Positions 1-6,736 of a stretch of 9,731 nucleotides of DNA are shown here, piece by piece (positions within the stretch are counted from its first letter, which is position 1; the number at the start of each line of letters is the position of its first letter). The DNA is from Akkermansiaceae bacterium (GTDB taxonomy: Bacteria > Verrucomicrobiota > Verrucomicrobiia > Verrucomicrobiales > Akkermansiaceae). Both the position numbers and the translations under genes were made by a program. The notes below the pieces were generated by a model that was not told the origin of the DNA, did not search any database, and saw only the letters and a list, made by a program, of their open reading frames with translations. The stretch spans positions 1 through 9,731 of the forward strand of contig JALZUH010000109.1 in assembly GCA_023301645.1 (NCBI GenBank). Direction: 5' to 3'.

Positions 1-25
1 CTCCCTGCTTTCTGCAAGGAGTTTT
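1..25. terminator. Candidate bidirectional hairpin terminator
   Basis: An inverted repeat pairs CTCC (1-4) with GGAG (18-21) and TGC (6-8) with GCA (14-16), with one C/A mismatch and a 5-nt loop. On the plus strand it is followed directly by TTTT (22-25). On the minus strand it lies 12 nt past the stop of the unknown gene ending at 37 and is preceded by AAAA. It could therefore end that gene's transcript, a convergent gene to the left, or both. The T-tract that the minus-strand transcript would need lies outside the window. Confidence 0.4.
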
Positions 26-36
26 AAAAAGTAGGC

Positions 37-1626
37 TTAGCTTTCTTGAGCTGGCTTGTCTGCTTCAGGTGTAGCTTCGGCTTCAGACTTAGTTTCAGCC
101 TCATCTTTAGCCTCATCTTTAGCTTGAGCTTTCGCTTTCTGCTTAGGCTTGGCGGCAGCTTCAGTCTTTTTCTCTTTGGCAATGTTCAGCTTACCATCGG
201 AGAGTAGGAGCACCTGCCCTTCATTAATGAGCCAGCGAAGATCGTGATACCACTGCTTCTTAGATTCTTCATCCACGTCTGCGGGTAGGCACTGCTGCCA
301 CATTTCATCGATATTTCCAGCTGGATGCTTCGCGATCCATTCATAGATGGCTCTGGGACGATCCGCTATGACCAAGTCTTCAGGCATGAGCTTCGGCCTT
401 GCTGGTCCACAGTGGAGACGCTTCTTCCACTTAAAGACAGCGAGATGGCGGCCACTCATCTGCTTACACAGAATGGAGGCGAGATCACCAGGGTAGCGTT
501 TCTGCTCCGCAACAGTGCTCTTGAGCAGGCTAAATAAAGCAGGATTGATCATAGCAACTGCGATATTTCCAGCTGCAGATATGGTTTTGCTTTGCTCGAA
601 CTCTTCAGCGAATCCATGAGCGATGAAGTGCTCTTCGACTTCACGACGGGTCTTCAATACCAGAGCTTCGGCTACAGGTTGATCATTACACTCAGCGACT
701 TCTTGAGTCTCAGCGACGGCTTCGCCCTCAGGTGCGGCTTCGCACTGAGTAGATGCTTCACACTCAACTGGTGAAGATTTAGTGCATTTCGGACTCCACT
801 GAATGGATTTGGTCATGCTTTCCTTCCACTCAGCGATGACCTCCTCGGAGTTCTCGACGATTACTTTGCTCTTATACTGGTCCAGCGACATATGCGAGTA
901 GCTCTCAGCATGGAGATCAGCAATCGCCTTCTGATAAGAATGATGATTAGGAGGAGCTATGAGTCGACGACTCAGACCACATCGCGCCACAGAGGGGAAA
1001 TTACCACTTGGCGCTTCGACTTCGACAGTCTCCTCGCCGTAGTAGTTCTTCGAGAGATCCGCTGCCCAGAAGTGAGCTAGGCATTCGGCTTGAGTGAGCC
1101 AGACAGATTGGTCGGATTTACTCCTGTAGAGAGGAGCTTCCTCACTTTCTAAAATAACATGGAATCGATCAGTCCCACCGAGCACTAGCCACGCTAGCTC
1201 GAAGACAGAATGAGTGCGTCCAGTATCAGAAATCTGCTTTGCCAATGCATCAAGACCTTCTTCTGCTGGCATGATGCGCGCCTTGACACCTTCTGGAGGA
1301 GCTACCGGTGCGCGGCGTGGTGAGTGAGAGCGCTGTGATTGGTCACCACGTCTTGAGTCACGCTTCTTGAAATGAGGACGGTCGTTCCTGTCATTTCTGC
1401 GGTCATTACCAGAGTGCTCGCGACGTTGTGGCTGGCGCTTTTTGCCAGATTCGTCAGAGCCTTGTGATGTAGACTTACTATGGCCTCTTCCGCCGCCACT
1501 GTTATTATGGCGAGATTTCTTAGGCTCATTACGTGCCCATGCAGGTCCTAGGCCGTTGCCTAAGTCTAGTGCGCTGAGGTCGACTGCTTCATTAGCGCCC
1601 TCGGAAGGTGATTTCTTCTTACTCAT
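37..1626 (-). CDS. Unknown protein, basic disordered N-terminus, two putative folded segments
   Basis: I do not recognise a characterised family for this 529-residue protein. Residues 34-106 are low-complexity and rich in Arg, Lys, Ser, Gly, Asn and Asp, as in disordered RNA-binding tails. Residues about 115-275 look folded, with WLVLGG (146-151), Cys206 and the APPNHHSYQ stretch (224-232). An acidic Glu/Ala/Cys-rich linker covers about 281-320. A second folded part, about 322-483, ends in a helical segment around 424-470 and a short beta-like LLLSDGKLNIA stretch, which could be a winged helix. The tail (487-529) is Lys/Ala/Glu repeats including a KDEA duplication. There is no signal peptide or membrane segment, so it is probably cytoplasmic. 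It lies 40 nt downstream of waaA, probably as the last gene of that unit. The ATG at 1626 has no obvious Shine-Dalgarno. An RNA- or nucleic-acid-associated role is inferred from composition only. Confidence 0.8.
   Translation of the reverse strand: MSKKKSPSEGANEAVDLSALDLGNGLGPAWARNEPKKSRHNNSGGGRGHSKSTSQGSDESGKKRQPQRREHSGNDRRNDRNDRPHFKKRDSRRGDQSQRSHSPRRAPVAPPEGVKARIMPAEEGLDALAKQISDTGRTHSVFELAWLVLGGTDRFHVILESEEAPLYRSKSDQSVWLTQAECLAHFWAADLSKNYYGEETVEVEAPSGNFPSVARCGLSRRLIAPPNHHSYQKAIADLHAESYSHMSLDQYKSKVIVENSEEVIAEWKESMTKSIQWSPKCTKSSPVECEASTQCEAAPEGEAVAETQEVAECNDQPVAEALVLKTRREVEEHFIAHGFAEEFEQSKTISAAGNIAVAMINPALFSLLKSTVAEQKRYPGDLASILCKQMSGRHLAVFKWKKRLHCGPARPKLMPEDLVIADRPRAIYEWIAKHPAGNIDEMWQQCLPADVDEESKKQWYHDLRWLINEGQVLLLSDGKLNIAKEKKTEAAAKPKQKAKAQAKDEAKDEAETKSEAEATPEADKPAQES
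97..120. repeat. Perfect 12-bp tandem duplication in coding sequence
   Basis: AGCCTCATCTTT occurs twice head to tail (97-108 and 109-120). It encodes the repeated KDEA of the C-terminal tail of the unknown protein at 37-1626. The duplication is in frame, so it only lengthens a charged, probably disordered tail. It is a likely site of length variation between strains. Confidence 0.85.
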
Positions 1627-1666
1627 GTTCGGTGTTAGTTTTCACGTTAATTCGATTAATGGAAGC

Positions 1667-3022
1667 TTACAAATGAAGAAGTTCTACAGTTTTCACCACA
1701 GCCCCTTGATGGCTGGTGAGCACTTGCTCTGCATTGTTCGTCAACTCGATCGCTTCAGAATGATGGAGTAAGCTCAGCATTTCTGCTGCCAGCTCCTGCT
1801 CAGAATCGACTGAGACGACTCCCCCAGCACTTATAAGCTGGCTTACGAGAGGCTCGAAGTTCCCCATATGAGCTCCGCAAATGACAGGGACCCCTGCAAT
1901 GATCGCCTCCACAGGATTCTGCCCGCCCTTACCTAGAAAGCTCTTACCAATCACCGCAATGTCTGCATGAGCTGTCCAGTCTCTCAGCTCACCTGTCGTA
2001 TCGGTAATCAGACAGATGTTCCCTGCTAGCTGATTGCTATCACTCCGATAGGATGCCTTCCCAGCATCGAGCTCTGTCTTCAGCAGTGGGGCAAAGCCTA
2101 CCGACTTCATATCAGCCACTACCTCAGCTCGTCTTTCTGCATGACGTGGAGCAATGATAAGGAGGGCTTCATCAGCTGCGCCTGAATTCAGGAATGCCTC
2201 ACCGATGAGTTTCTCTTCACCAGCGTGTGTGCTGACAGCAAGCACTACTTTACGCCCCTTGCCACAGCCATCAATTATCGCTTGGAAGGCTTCTCTTTTC
2301 TGCGGTGGTGAGCCACTAGCAGAGTCAAATTTCATACTACCCACGCTATGGATGCGATCAGAGGAAATGCCCAATCCTGCAAACCGTTCAGCATCTTCTT
2401 CATTCTGAGTGCACACTCGATCCAGCATGCCAAAGATCGGCTTGATCAGCATACCAAACTTCTCAAAACGTGCTTCTGAGCGCTTCGACAAGCGAGCATT
2501 GACAATCGATACCATGATCCCGTCTCGGCGCGCCTGCATGAGGAAGTTCGGCCATACTTCAGCCTCTATAAGGATGATCTGCTGCGGCCGAAACCTTCTA
2601 AATACCGATCTGATCATCCAGCCAAAATCAAGCGGACTGTAGATCACACGCACGCTACCAGCTCCCTGCTTCTCGTTGAGTTCCTCCGCCTTCGCCCTCG
2701 CTACCTCGTGCCCCGTCGCCGTGGTGGCAGCTATGACAAACTGCTCTTCTGGGTGGAGCTCTAGCCACTGGTCGACGAGCTTCGTCGCGATGAAGACCTC
2801 CCCTACTGATACCGCATGGATATAGACGACGCCTTTGTTTTCAGCACCTACCTGATCAGCTGATTCATTATTAGTAGCTCCACCATACCATGCAAGTCGC
2901 TGCATCAGCCCAGTGCCATAGCCACCACGCTTCCACATCTTCACCACCCATGCGGGAAAGCCGATGATTACAATCACAGGGTAGAGGAGATTGTAGATAA
3001 GTAGGATGAGAAAGACAGGCAT
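1667..3022 (-). CDS. waaA: 3-deoxy-D-manno-octulosonic acid (Kdo) transferase
   Basis: This enzyme transfers Kdo from CMP-Kdo to lipid IVA at the cytoplasmic face of the inner membrane, starting the LPS inner core. The family signatures are all present: HAVSVGE with the catalytic Glu, EAEVWPNF, NARLSKRS, SMKFD, STHAGEE, APRHAERR, and the C-terminal GKSFLGKGGQNPVEA followed by GNFEPL. A hydrophobic N-terminal helix anchors it to the membrane. I chose the ATG at 3022 (451 residues) because the next residues match the usual start of the family (hydrophobic helix, then WKRGGY). The frame extends to a TTG at 3067 (466 residues), only 3 nt from the rsmD stop, and that start cannot be excluded; neither has a clear Shine-Dalgarno. 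Whether it adds one Kdo or more cannot be read from sequence. It sits between rsmD and the unknown gene ending at 37 in a tight same-strand run. Confidence 0.95.
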   Translation of the reverse strand: MPVFLILLIYNLLYPVIVIIGFPAWVVKMWKRGGYGTGLMQRLAWYGGATNNESADQVGAENKGVVYIHAVSVGEVFIATKLVDQWLELHPEEQFVIAATTATGHEVARAKAEELNEKQGAGSVRVIYSPLDFGWMIRSVFRRFRPQQIILIEAEVWPNFLMQARRDGIMVSIVNARLSKRSEARFEKFGMLIKPIFGMLDRVCTQNEEDAERFAGLGISSDRIHSVGSMKFDSASGSPPQKREAFQAIIDGCGKGRKVVLAVSTHAGEEKLIGEAFLNSGAADEALLIIAPRHAERRAEVVADMKSVGFAPLLKTELDAGKASYRSDSNQLAGNICLITDTTGELRDWTAHADIAVIGKSFLGKGGQNPVEAIIAGVPVICGAHMGNFEPLVSQLISAGGVVSVDSEQELAAEMLSLLHHSEAIELTNNAEQVLTSHQGAVVKTVELLHL

Positions 3023-3070
3023 GAGAGTAGTAATAACTTCAAATAAGAAAGCAGTATTTAGCAACAATGG

Positions 3071-3646
3071 CTATGACGACGAGGCCGCCTGCGGGGATTT
3101 TTCGTAAAACAAAATACCACAGCTACCGTATTGGCGACGATCGAGTAGCTTCCAGCCTTCGTATTGCTCGCGCTCACGCTTATTACTGGGTGGATCTTCG
3201 ACGATGAGTAAGCCACCCTCGGCTAGCATTTGTGGTAAATGCTCAGAAAGCATCAACTCCGCCACAAAATCAGTATCATCAGGACGCTTGTAATACGGAG
3301 GATCAGCAAAGATAAGATCGTAGCTACCCCTATCGCCGGCAAGGGATCGAAAAACATCACTCCCCGCTACTCGACCACCAGTAAGATCGAGCTCACGTAA
3401 ATTCCTCTTAATGACCTGCTGCGCTTCGCGGCTATCGTCAATAAAGGTGCAGGACTTAGCCCCACGGCTCAGACACTCCAGTCCCAGCGCACCTGAGCCA
3501 GCGAATAAATCCAAAACCACCGCATCCTTCACCTGCTCACTGAGGATAGAAAATAATGCCTCTCTTAATCGATCGGTGCTCGGTCGAGCTACTGATCCCG
3601 GGACTTTGATATGACGACGCCCTGCTGTTCCACTAATGATTCTCAT
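3071..3646 (-). CDS. rsmD: 16S rRNA (guanine(966)-N(2))-methyltransferase
   Basis: A SAM-dependent methyltransferase expected to methylate G966 of 16S rRNA in the 30S subunit. Numbered from the chosen start, the sequence shows MRIISGTAGRR at the N-terminus, RPSTDRLREALFSIL (21-35), the SAM-binding motif LDLFAGSGALGLE (45-57), an acidic motif II (FIDD, 68-71) and the catalytic DPPY (115-118). Its 191 residues match the family. The frame stays open upstream to 3784, but those 46 residues lie entirely over the preceding gene and have no family match, so I use the ATG at 3646. This start overlaps the end of the AsmA-like gene by 14 nt, and with no clear Shine-Dalgarno this suggests translational coupling. 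The C-terminus has a short Ala/Ser tail. Confidence 0.95.
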   Translation of the reverse strand: MRIISGTAGRRHIKVPGSVARPSTDRLREALFSILSEQVKDAVVLDLFAGSGALGLECLSRGAKSCTFIDDSREAQQVIKRNLRELDLTGGRVAGSDVFRSLAGDRGSYDLIFADPPYYKRPDDTDFVAELMLSEHLPQMLAEGGLLIVEDPPSNKREREQYEGWKLLDRRQYGSCGILFYEKSPQAASSS

Positions 3647-5384
3647 ACGCTTTGTTTCTAAATATTTCGTGATTTGGCACAGCTTGCAACACTTTACCTT
3701 CCTCATGCATCTCCCGGCGGATAAATGTGCGGATTTTTTCAAGAACGATCGATACAGCGATATCCTCATATCTGCTAGAAACATTGATCATAGGGCGGCG
3801 CAGATCACCTGACAGCACGATATCTCGAATCTGCCTATCGGGGGTATCTAAGTCCTTCCACCACCGATGCCCTCCGCCAGGAATCATCGCCCCGTGCAAT
3901 GCTCGCGTTACTTCCTCAGCGATCTCTGGAGAGACGACGAGACGAGTCACCGCGAGCACCTTGCCCGAACTACCTACACTACCATTACCCAGCACTGCTA
4001 GATCCTCACCTATCACGCGCACGCCACTCCATCGAAGCTGGCCACCGCTAAATAACGCCGGCACATACACCTCATCAATGTCGATACTTTGCTTACCATG
4101 GAGTTCACTCGTTCGGACATGCTCTGCCTCTACCAGTAGGCTACCACGCCACGCCAGCGGGTTAAAAAGTGCGCCCTTACCTGTTAGCCGCACTGACATC
4201 TTCTCTACCTCTGCAACCACCGCCCACTGCTTGAACATATTCCACTCGAGAGGAGATTGCTGATCCACCCCTAACGAGAAATCAAACCCCGTAGCCTTCG
4301 GTCGCCCCCTTCTCAGTAAAAGCCTCGCCTCAAAGTCTGTTTTAAAGCCAAGCTCAAGACCCAGCTGCGCTAGGGAATCCCCCCCGATGCTCAGAAACGG
4401 CTTCTCCCACTTGATCACCTCCTGCACCTGATGAGGATAGGACTCCCCCAGTAACACCGTCTTTCCAATCTTAATAACCCCCTCGGCATCATCGCCAAAA
4501 ACGGGCGCCTCAATCGAAACCTCCTTGAGAGAAAGCACCTCTAGTTGCTGCTTCACTGAAACTACTATCACCTCCGCGTCACGGATTTCGAGCCACAGAG
4601 GCTGCTCCATAGTGAGAGCCTTCATCACAGCTTTCTTCGCGGCTACTTGCTTACCCGCTTGAGACTGAGGGCGGGATTGAGGTTGAGGTGTTCTCGTGGC
4701 TACATCAGCTGCTGCTTTCTTTGGGCTTACTTCTGGTGACTTAGCTGTATCACTCTTCATTGCAGGATTCTCCTCACCCTTACTCTGCTGAGCTTTCTTT
4801 GCTGTATCCTTTACCTTCGACTTATCGACCTCAGACTCTGCGACTTTTGGACTTACCGCGGGCAGCTGGTAGCGCTGCGCCATCGCTGCTAGCATTTCTA
4901 TTGAAACATGAATATGAGGGCGATCAACCGTGACTTTTTTCAGCTCTAACTTCCCCCTGAAGAACCTCGGCCAGTAGGGCAATACCTGAACTTTCGCCAC
5001 CGAAACTATAGGTTTACTCAACGGTTTATCCATAGGCGCACCCAGCGGCTTCCCAGCCGCATCCAGCTCATACTCACTGGGCAGCTCGACCGTCACGTCC
5101 TTCAGACTCAGCCCCGCCCAAGGTGACCAGCGTGCAGAGCCGATCTCCATAGGAATCCCCGCCTTCTGCTCCACCTTACGAGCGATTACCCCAGCACCCC
5201 ACGACGATGACAGCCAGAGATTAGAAAGTGCGAAGACAAGGGCTATCACCACCGTAAAGACAACGAGTAAGATCCCCATAAGAGCCACCACACGCGTATG
5301 CTTAGGAAGATCCGCAGGTAGGCGGAAGAAAGACCGTAAGAATCTCACCCCAACTTGAGAGAACGCTCCTGTAGATCGAGCCAT
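3633..5384 (-). CDS. Membrane-anchored AsmA-like protein
   Basis: A 583-residue protein with one strong transmembrane segment at about 32-57, preceded by a basic cytoplasmic stretch, so most of the chain is predicted to be periplasmic. Directly after the membrane segment comes an AsmA-type opening: an IARKVEQKAG helix, then IGSARWSPWAGLSLKDVTVELP-like strands (about 81-102), followed by the 'KPIVSVAKVQV' and 'ELKKVTVDRPHIHV' strands. Residues about 180-255 form a Lys/Ala/Pro/Ser/Gln low-complexity insert. The rest (about 256-545) is beta-rich. AsmA/TamB-like proteins are linked to lipid transport and outer-membrane homeostasis, so a similar role beside waaA is plausible, but this is inference. 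It starts 7 nt after the stop of the secreted-protein gene and overlaps rsmD by 14 nt. The ATG at 5384 has only a weak, distant GGA upstream. Confidence 0.8.
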   Translation of the reverse strand: MARSTGAFSQVGVRFLRSFFRLPADLPKHTRVVALMGILLVVFTVVIALVFALSNLWLSSSWGAGVIARKVEQKAGIPMEIGSARWSPWAGLSLKDVTVELPSEYELDAAGKPLGAPMDKPLSKPIVSVAKVQVLPYWPRFFRGKLELKKVTVDRPHIHVSIEMLAAMAQRYQLPAVSPKVAESEVDKSKVKDTAKKAQQSKGEENPAMKSDTAKSPEVSPKKAAADVATRTPQPQSRPQSQAGKQVAAKKAVMKALTMEQPLWLEIRDAEVIVVSVKQQLEVLSLKEVSIEAPVFGDDAEGVIKIGKTVLLGESYPHQVQEVIKWEKPFLSIGGDSLAQLGLELGFKTDFEARLLLRRGRPKATGFDFSLGVDQQSPLEWNMFKQWAVVAEVEKMSVRLTGKGALFNPLAWRGSLLVEAEHVRTSELHGKQSIDIDEVYVPALFSGGQLRWSGVRVIGEDLAVLGNGSVGSSGKVLAVTRLVVSPEIAEEVTRALHGAMIPGGGHRWWKDLDTPDRQIRDIVLSGDLRRPMINVSSRYEDIAVSIVLEKIRTFIRREMHEEGKVLQAVPNHEIFRNKAYENH

Positions 5385-5391
5385 CGTGCTA

Positions 5392-6153
5392 TTATTTCCG
5401 AGGTGGGCTAAAGCGTATCACCATACTCCTATCGGCCAAGCGGCGACCAGCAGTCTCCTCCTGAAATCTATACACCAATAGGCAATGCTTCTCATCAACG
5501 AGCTTACCCAAGGCAATATTCTCCCTCGTCGAAATAAAGTCGGTAGTATTCACATAGCGCCACTCCTGCCCTTTCCACCCACCCAATACACTCTCTGGGG
5601 CAGCATTAATATCCTCAATACGCTTCATCACACCATTAGGTGACCTGAAATGCCCCTCTTTCATGATAAATCTCAGCAGCGTGACTGGCATGCCTGCACC
5701 ACTCACTCTGATCATCCACTCCCCCTCTTTAGCCTCTTCGAGCTTGAGAGTGACTTGGTGGATCACTTGGAACTCACGCTCCCCCCATAGCTTCAGATAA
5801 TCCGCGTAGTCCTCCTTAGTGAGACCTAGCTTCTCATGCCATGGTAGCGGTAACCCTGACGGAGCATCATTCTCGAATTTTCGAAACCATGCCTCATCGG
5901 CTTGGGCAGCGGCTCTTACCTTCGTGATGTATTTCTTCATCTTCTCAGGTGGTATCATCGCACCCACTTCCCCCTTGATCGTCTCGTTCTTTTTAAAATA
6001 AGAAGCCAGCAGAGGCGGCGTCTCAGAGCCGGCATGACTGAGTGGAGCACTCAGGCAAAAGAAAAGCAGAGCCAGTAAGCCCACAGAAAATAGCGTCAAT
6101 GAGCGCGCCCATGAATACCCACCTCGCTGATTACTTGTAAAATAAATCGTCAT
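5392..6153 (-). CDS. Secreted/periplasmic protein of unknown function
   Basis: I do not recognise this 253-residue protein. It has a clear Sec signal peptide: a basic region ending around Arg17, a hydrophobic core at about 19-36, and a likely signal peptidase I site after SHA (39-41), before GSETPP. The Cys at 33 has Phe-Phe before it, which does not fit a lipobox, so I do not call it a lipoprotein. The mature part starts with a charged helical region (about 67-135) that includes PLPWHEKLGL, then a mixed alpha/beta region with many Trp and Arg (WMIRVSG, GGWKGQEWRYV, LLVYRFQEE). No catalytic motif is visible. It is 7 nt upstream of the AsmA-like gene and probably its operon partner, so an envelope role is likely. 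The ATG at 6153 has an A-rich leader and no Shine-Dalgarno. Confidence 0.8.
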   Translation of the reverse strand: MTIYFTSNQRGGYSWARSLTLFSVGLLALLFFCLSAPLSHAGSETPPLLASYFKKNETIKGEVGAMIPPEKMKKYITKVRAAAQADEAWFRKFENDAPSGLPLPWHEKLGLTKEDYADYLKLWGEREFQVIHQVTLKLEEAKEGEWMIRVSGAGMPVTLLRFIMKEGHFRSPNGVMKRIEDINAAPESVLGGWKGQEWRYVNTTDFISTRENIALGKLVDEKHCLLVYRFQEETAGRRLADRSMVIRFSPPRK

Positions 6154-6205
6154 AAAAACAAATGGTCATCAAATTCTCTCAAAACATTCTGCAAAAAACA
6201 CCCGC

Positions 6206-6243
6206 AAAAAAGACTATGCCCAGAGACACTATGTGCAAGTGCC
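6206..6243 (-). terminator. Weak terminator-like hairpin after the FtsB-like gene
   Basis: On the minus strand GGCACT (6238-6243) can pair with AGTGTC (6225-6230) with one G-U pair and a 7-nt loop. A T6 run (A6 on the plus strand at 6206-6211) follows, but 13 nt from the stem, which is too far for a textbook intrinsic terminator. It may slow or partly end ftsB-like transcription before the secreted-protein gene. The 106-nt gap is otherwise AT-rich, and I see no convincing -35/-10 pair in it. Confidence 0.2.
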
Positions 6244-6245
6244 AA

Positions 6246-6259
6246 TACCAAATACCAAA
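6246..6259. repeat. Two tandem TACCAAA heptamers
   Basis: TACCAAA is repeated at 6246-6252 and 6253-6259, directly beyond the stop codon of the FtsB-like gene (TAG at 6262-6260 on the minus strand). It is short and could be chance, but it sits between two genes with different likely functions. Confidence 0.5.
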
Positions 6260-6619
6260 CTAGCGTTCAATACGGAAAACGTGCTCACCCGGCTGATAAT
6301 AATGCAGGCGATCACGAGCAATGAGCCCTAAATACTGCGGATCATTCTCGATGGCATCGAGCTCTCTCGCCTTTTCATCGAGCTTCTCTAGCTTCACCTG
6401 CTCTAGCTCCTTCACCTCATTCGTGTAATAGCTACGCAGAATTTCGAGATTGCGGTAGGGCTTAAGAGTCGTCGCCAAGAAGGCCAAACTAGCCGTCAAA
6501 ACAGATAAACATAAGGTAAAGCGAACGGAAAGCTTCATGCGCTCCGTCCTTGCTCTCACCTTATTATAGCCCTCATGATGAGAAGTCTGTGAGCTATTAT
6601 TTCTTCTGTTCCTTGCCAT
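6260..6619 (-). CDS. FtsB/DivIC-family cell division protein
   Basis: A small bitopic membrane protein with the layout of FtsB/DivIC, which join FtsL and FtsQ/DivIB in the divisome and help activate septal peptidoglycan synthesis. Of 119 residues, 1-30 are basic and cytoplasmic, about 31-51 are the transmembrane helix, about 56-90 form a charged coiled coil (KELEQVKLEKLDEKARELDA), and the end has the family signature of a short helix, ARDRL, then PGEHVFRIE. Length fits the family. The ATG at 6619 is preceded by AAGGG (6624-6628), one of the few Shine-Dalgarno-like sequences here, with a short 4-nt spacer. Distant paralogues are hard to separate by eye, so I give no symbol. A possible promoter lies just upstream (6632-6659). 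Confidence 0.85.
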   Translation of the reverse strand: MARNRRNNSSQTSHHEGYNKVRARTERMKLSVRFTLCLSVLTASLAFLATTLKPYRNLEILRSYYTNEVKELEQVKLEKLDEKARELDAIENDPQYLGLIARDRLHYYQPGEHVFRIER

Positions 6620-6623
6620 AGCA

Positions 6624-6628
6624 CCCTT
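6624..6628 (-). promoter_or_regulatory. Shine-Dalgarno of the FtsB-like gene
   Basis: The minus strand reads TAAGGGTGCT before ATG. The AAGGG core is 4 nt from the start codon. This stands out because most starts in this window lack a recognisable Shine-Dalgarno, and it supports the ATG at 6619 over the internal Met28. Confidence 0.5.
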
Positions 6629-6631
6629 ACG

Positions 6632-6659
6632 AATATACTTACTCTTACTTAATTTCCAA
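6632..6659 (-). promoter_or_regulatory. Candidate sigma70-type promoter for the FtsB-like gene
   Basis: On the minus strand TTGGAA (6654-6659, four of six consensus bases) is separated by 16 nt from TATATT (6632-6637, five of six). The region is AT-rich and intergenic. The -10 box is only 12 nt from the ATG, so a normal start point would give a 5' leader of about 6 nt that removes most of the Shine-Dalgarno. The match could be chance, or transcripts could be almost leaderless. Confidence 0.3.
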
Positions 6660-6736
6660 CATGACCTAAAGAAAAATCACTCTAAAATCTTAGCCTCAAG
6701 CAAGAAGTAGCCTTCATTCCACCCATATCAGGCTCA

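Noticed and set aside
3647..3784. 46-residue N-terminal extension of RsmD
   Set aside because: It lies over the AsmA-like coding sequence, is Lys/Cys-rich without resemblance to RsmD, and MRIISG at 3646 is the normal family start.
3727..4263. Plus-strand open frame of 178 codons
   Set aside because: It is antisense to the AsmA-like gene; its translation is low-complexity Ser/Arg/Thr/Pro with no domain logic, as expected from a shadow frame.
6031..6153. Lipoprotein signal in the secreted protein (Cys33)
   Set aside because: The residues before the Cys are Phe-Phe, which does not fit the lipobox, and a good signal peptidase I site follows at 39-41.
6620..6736. Terminator for the M28-like gene in the gap before the FtsB-like gene
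   Set aside because: Short AGCCT/AGGCT repeats exist, but no stem with a compact loop and adjacent T-run could be built.
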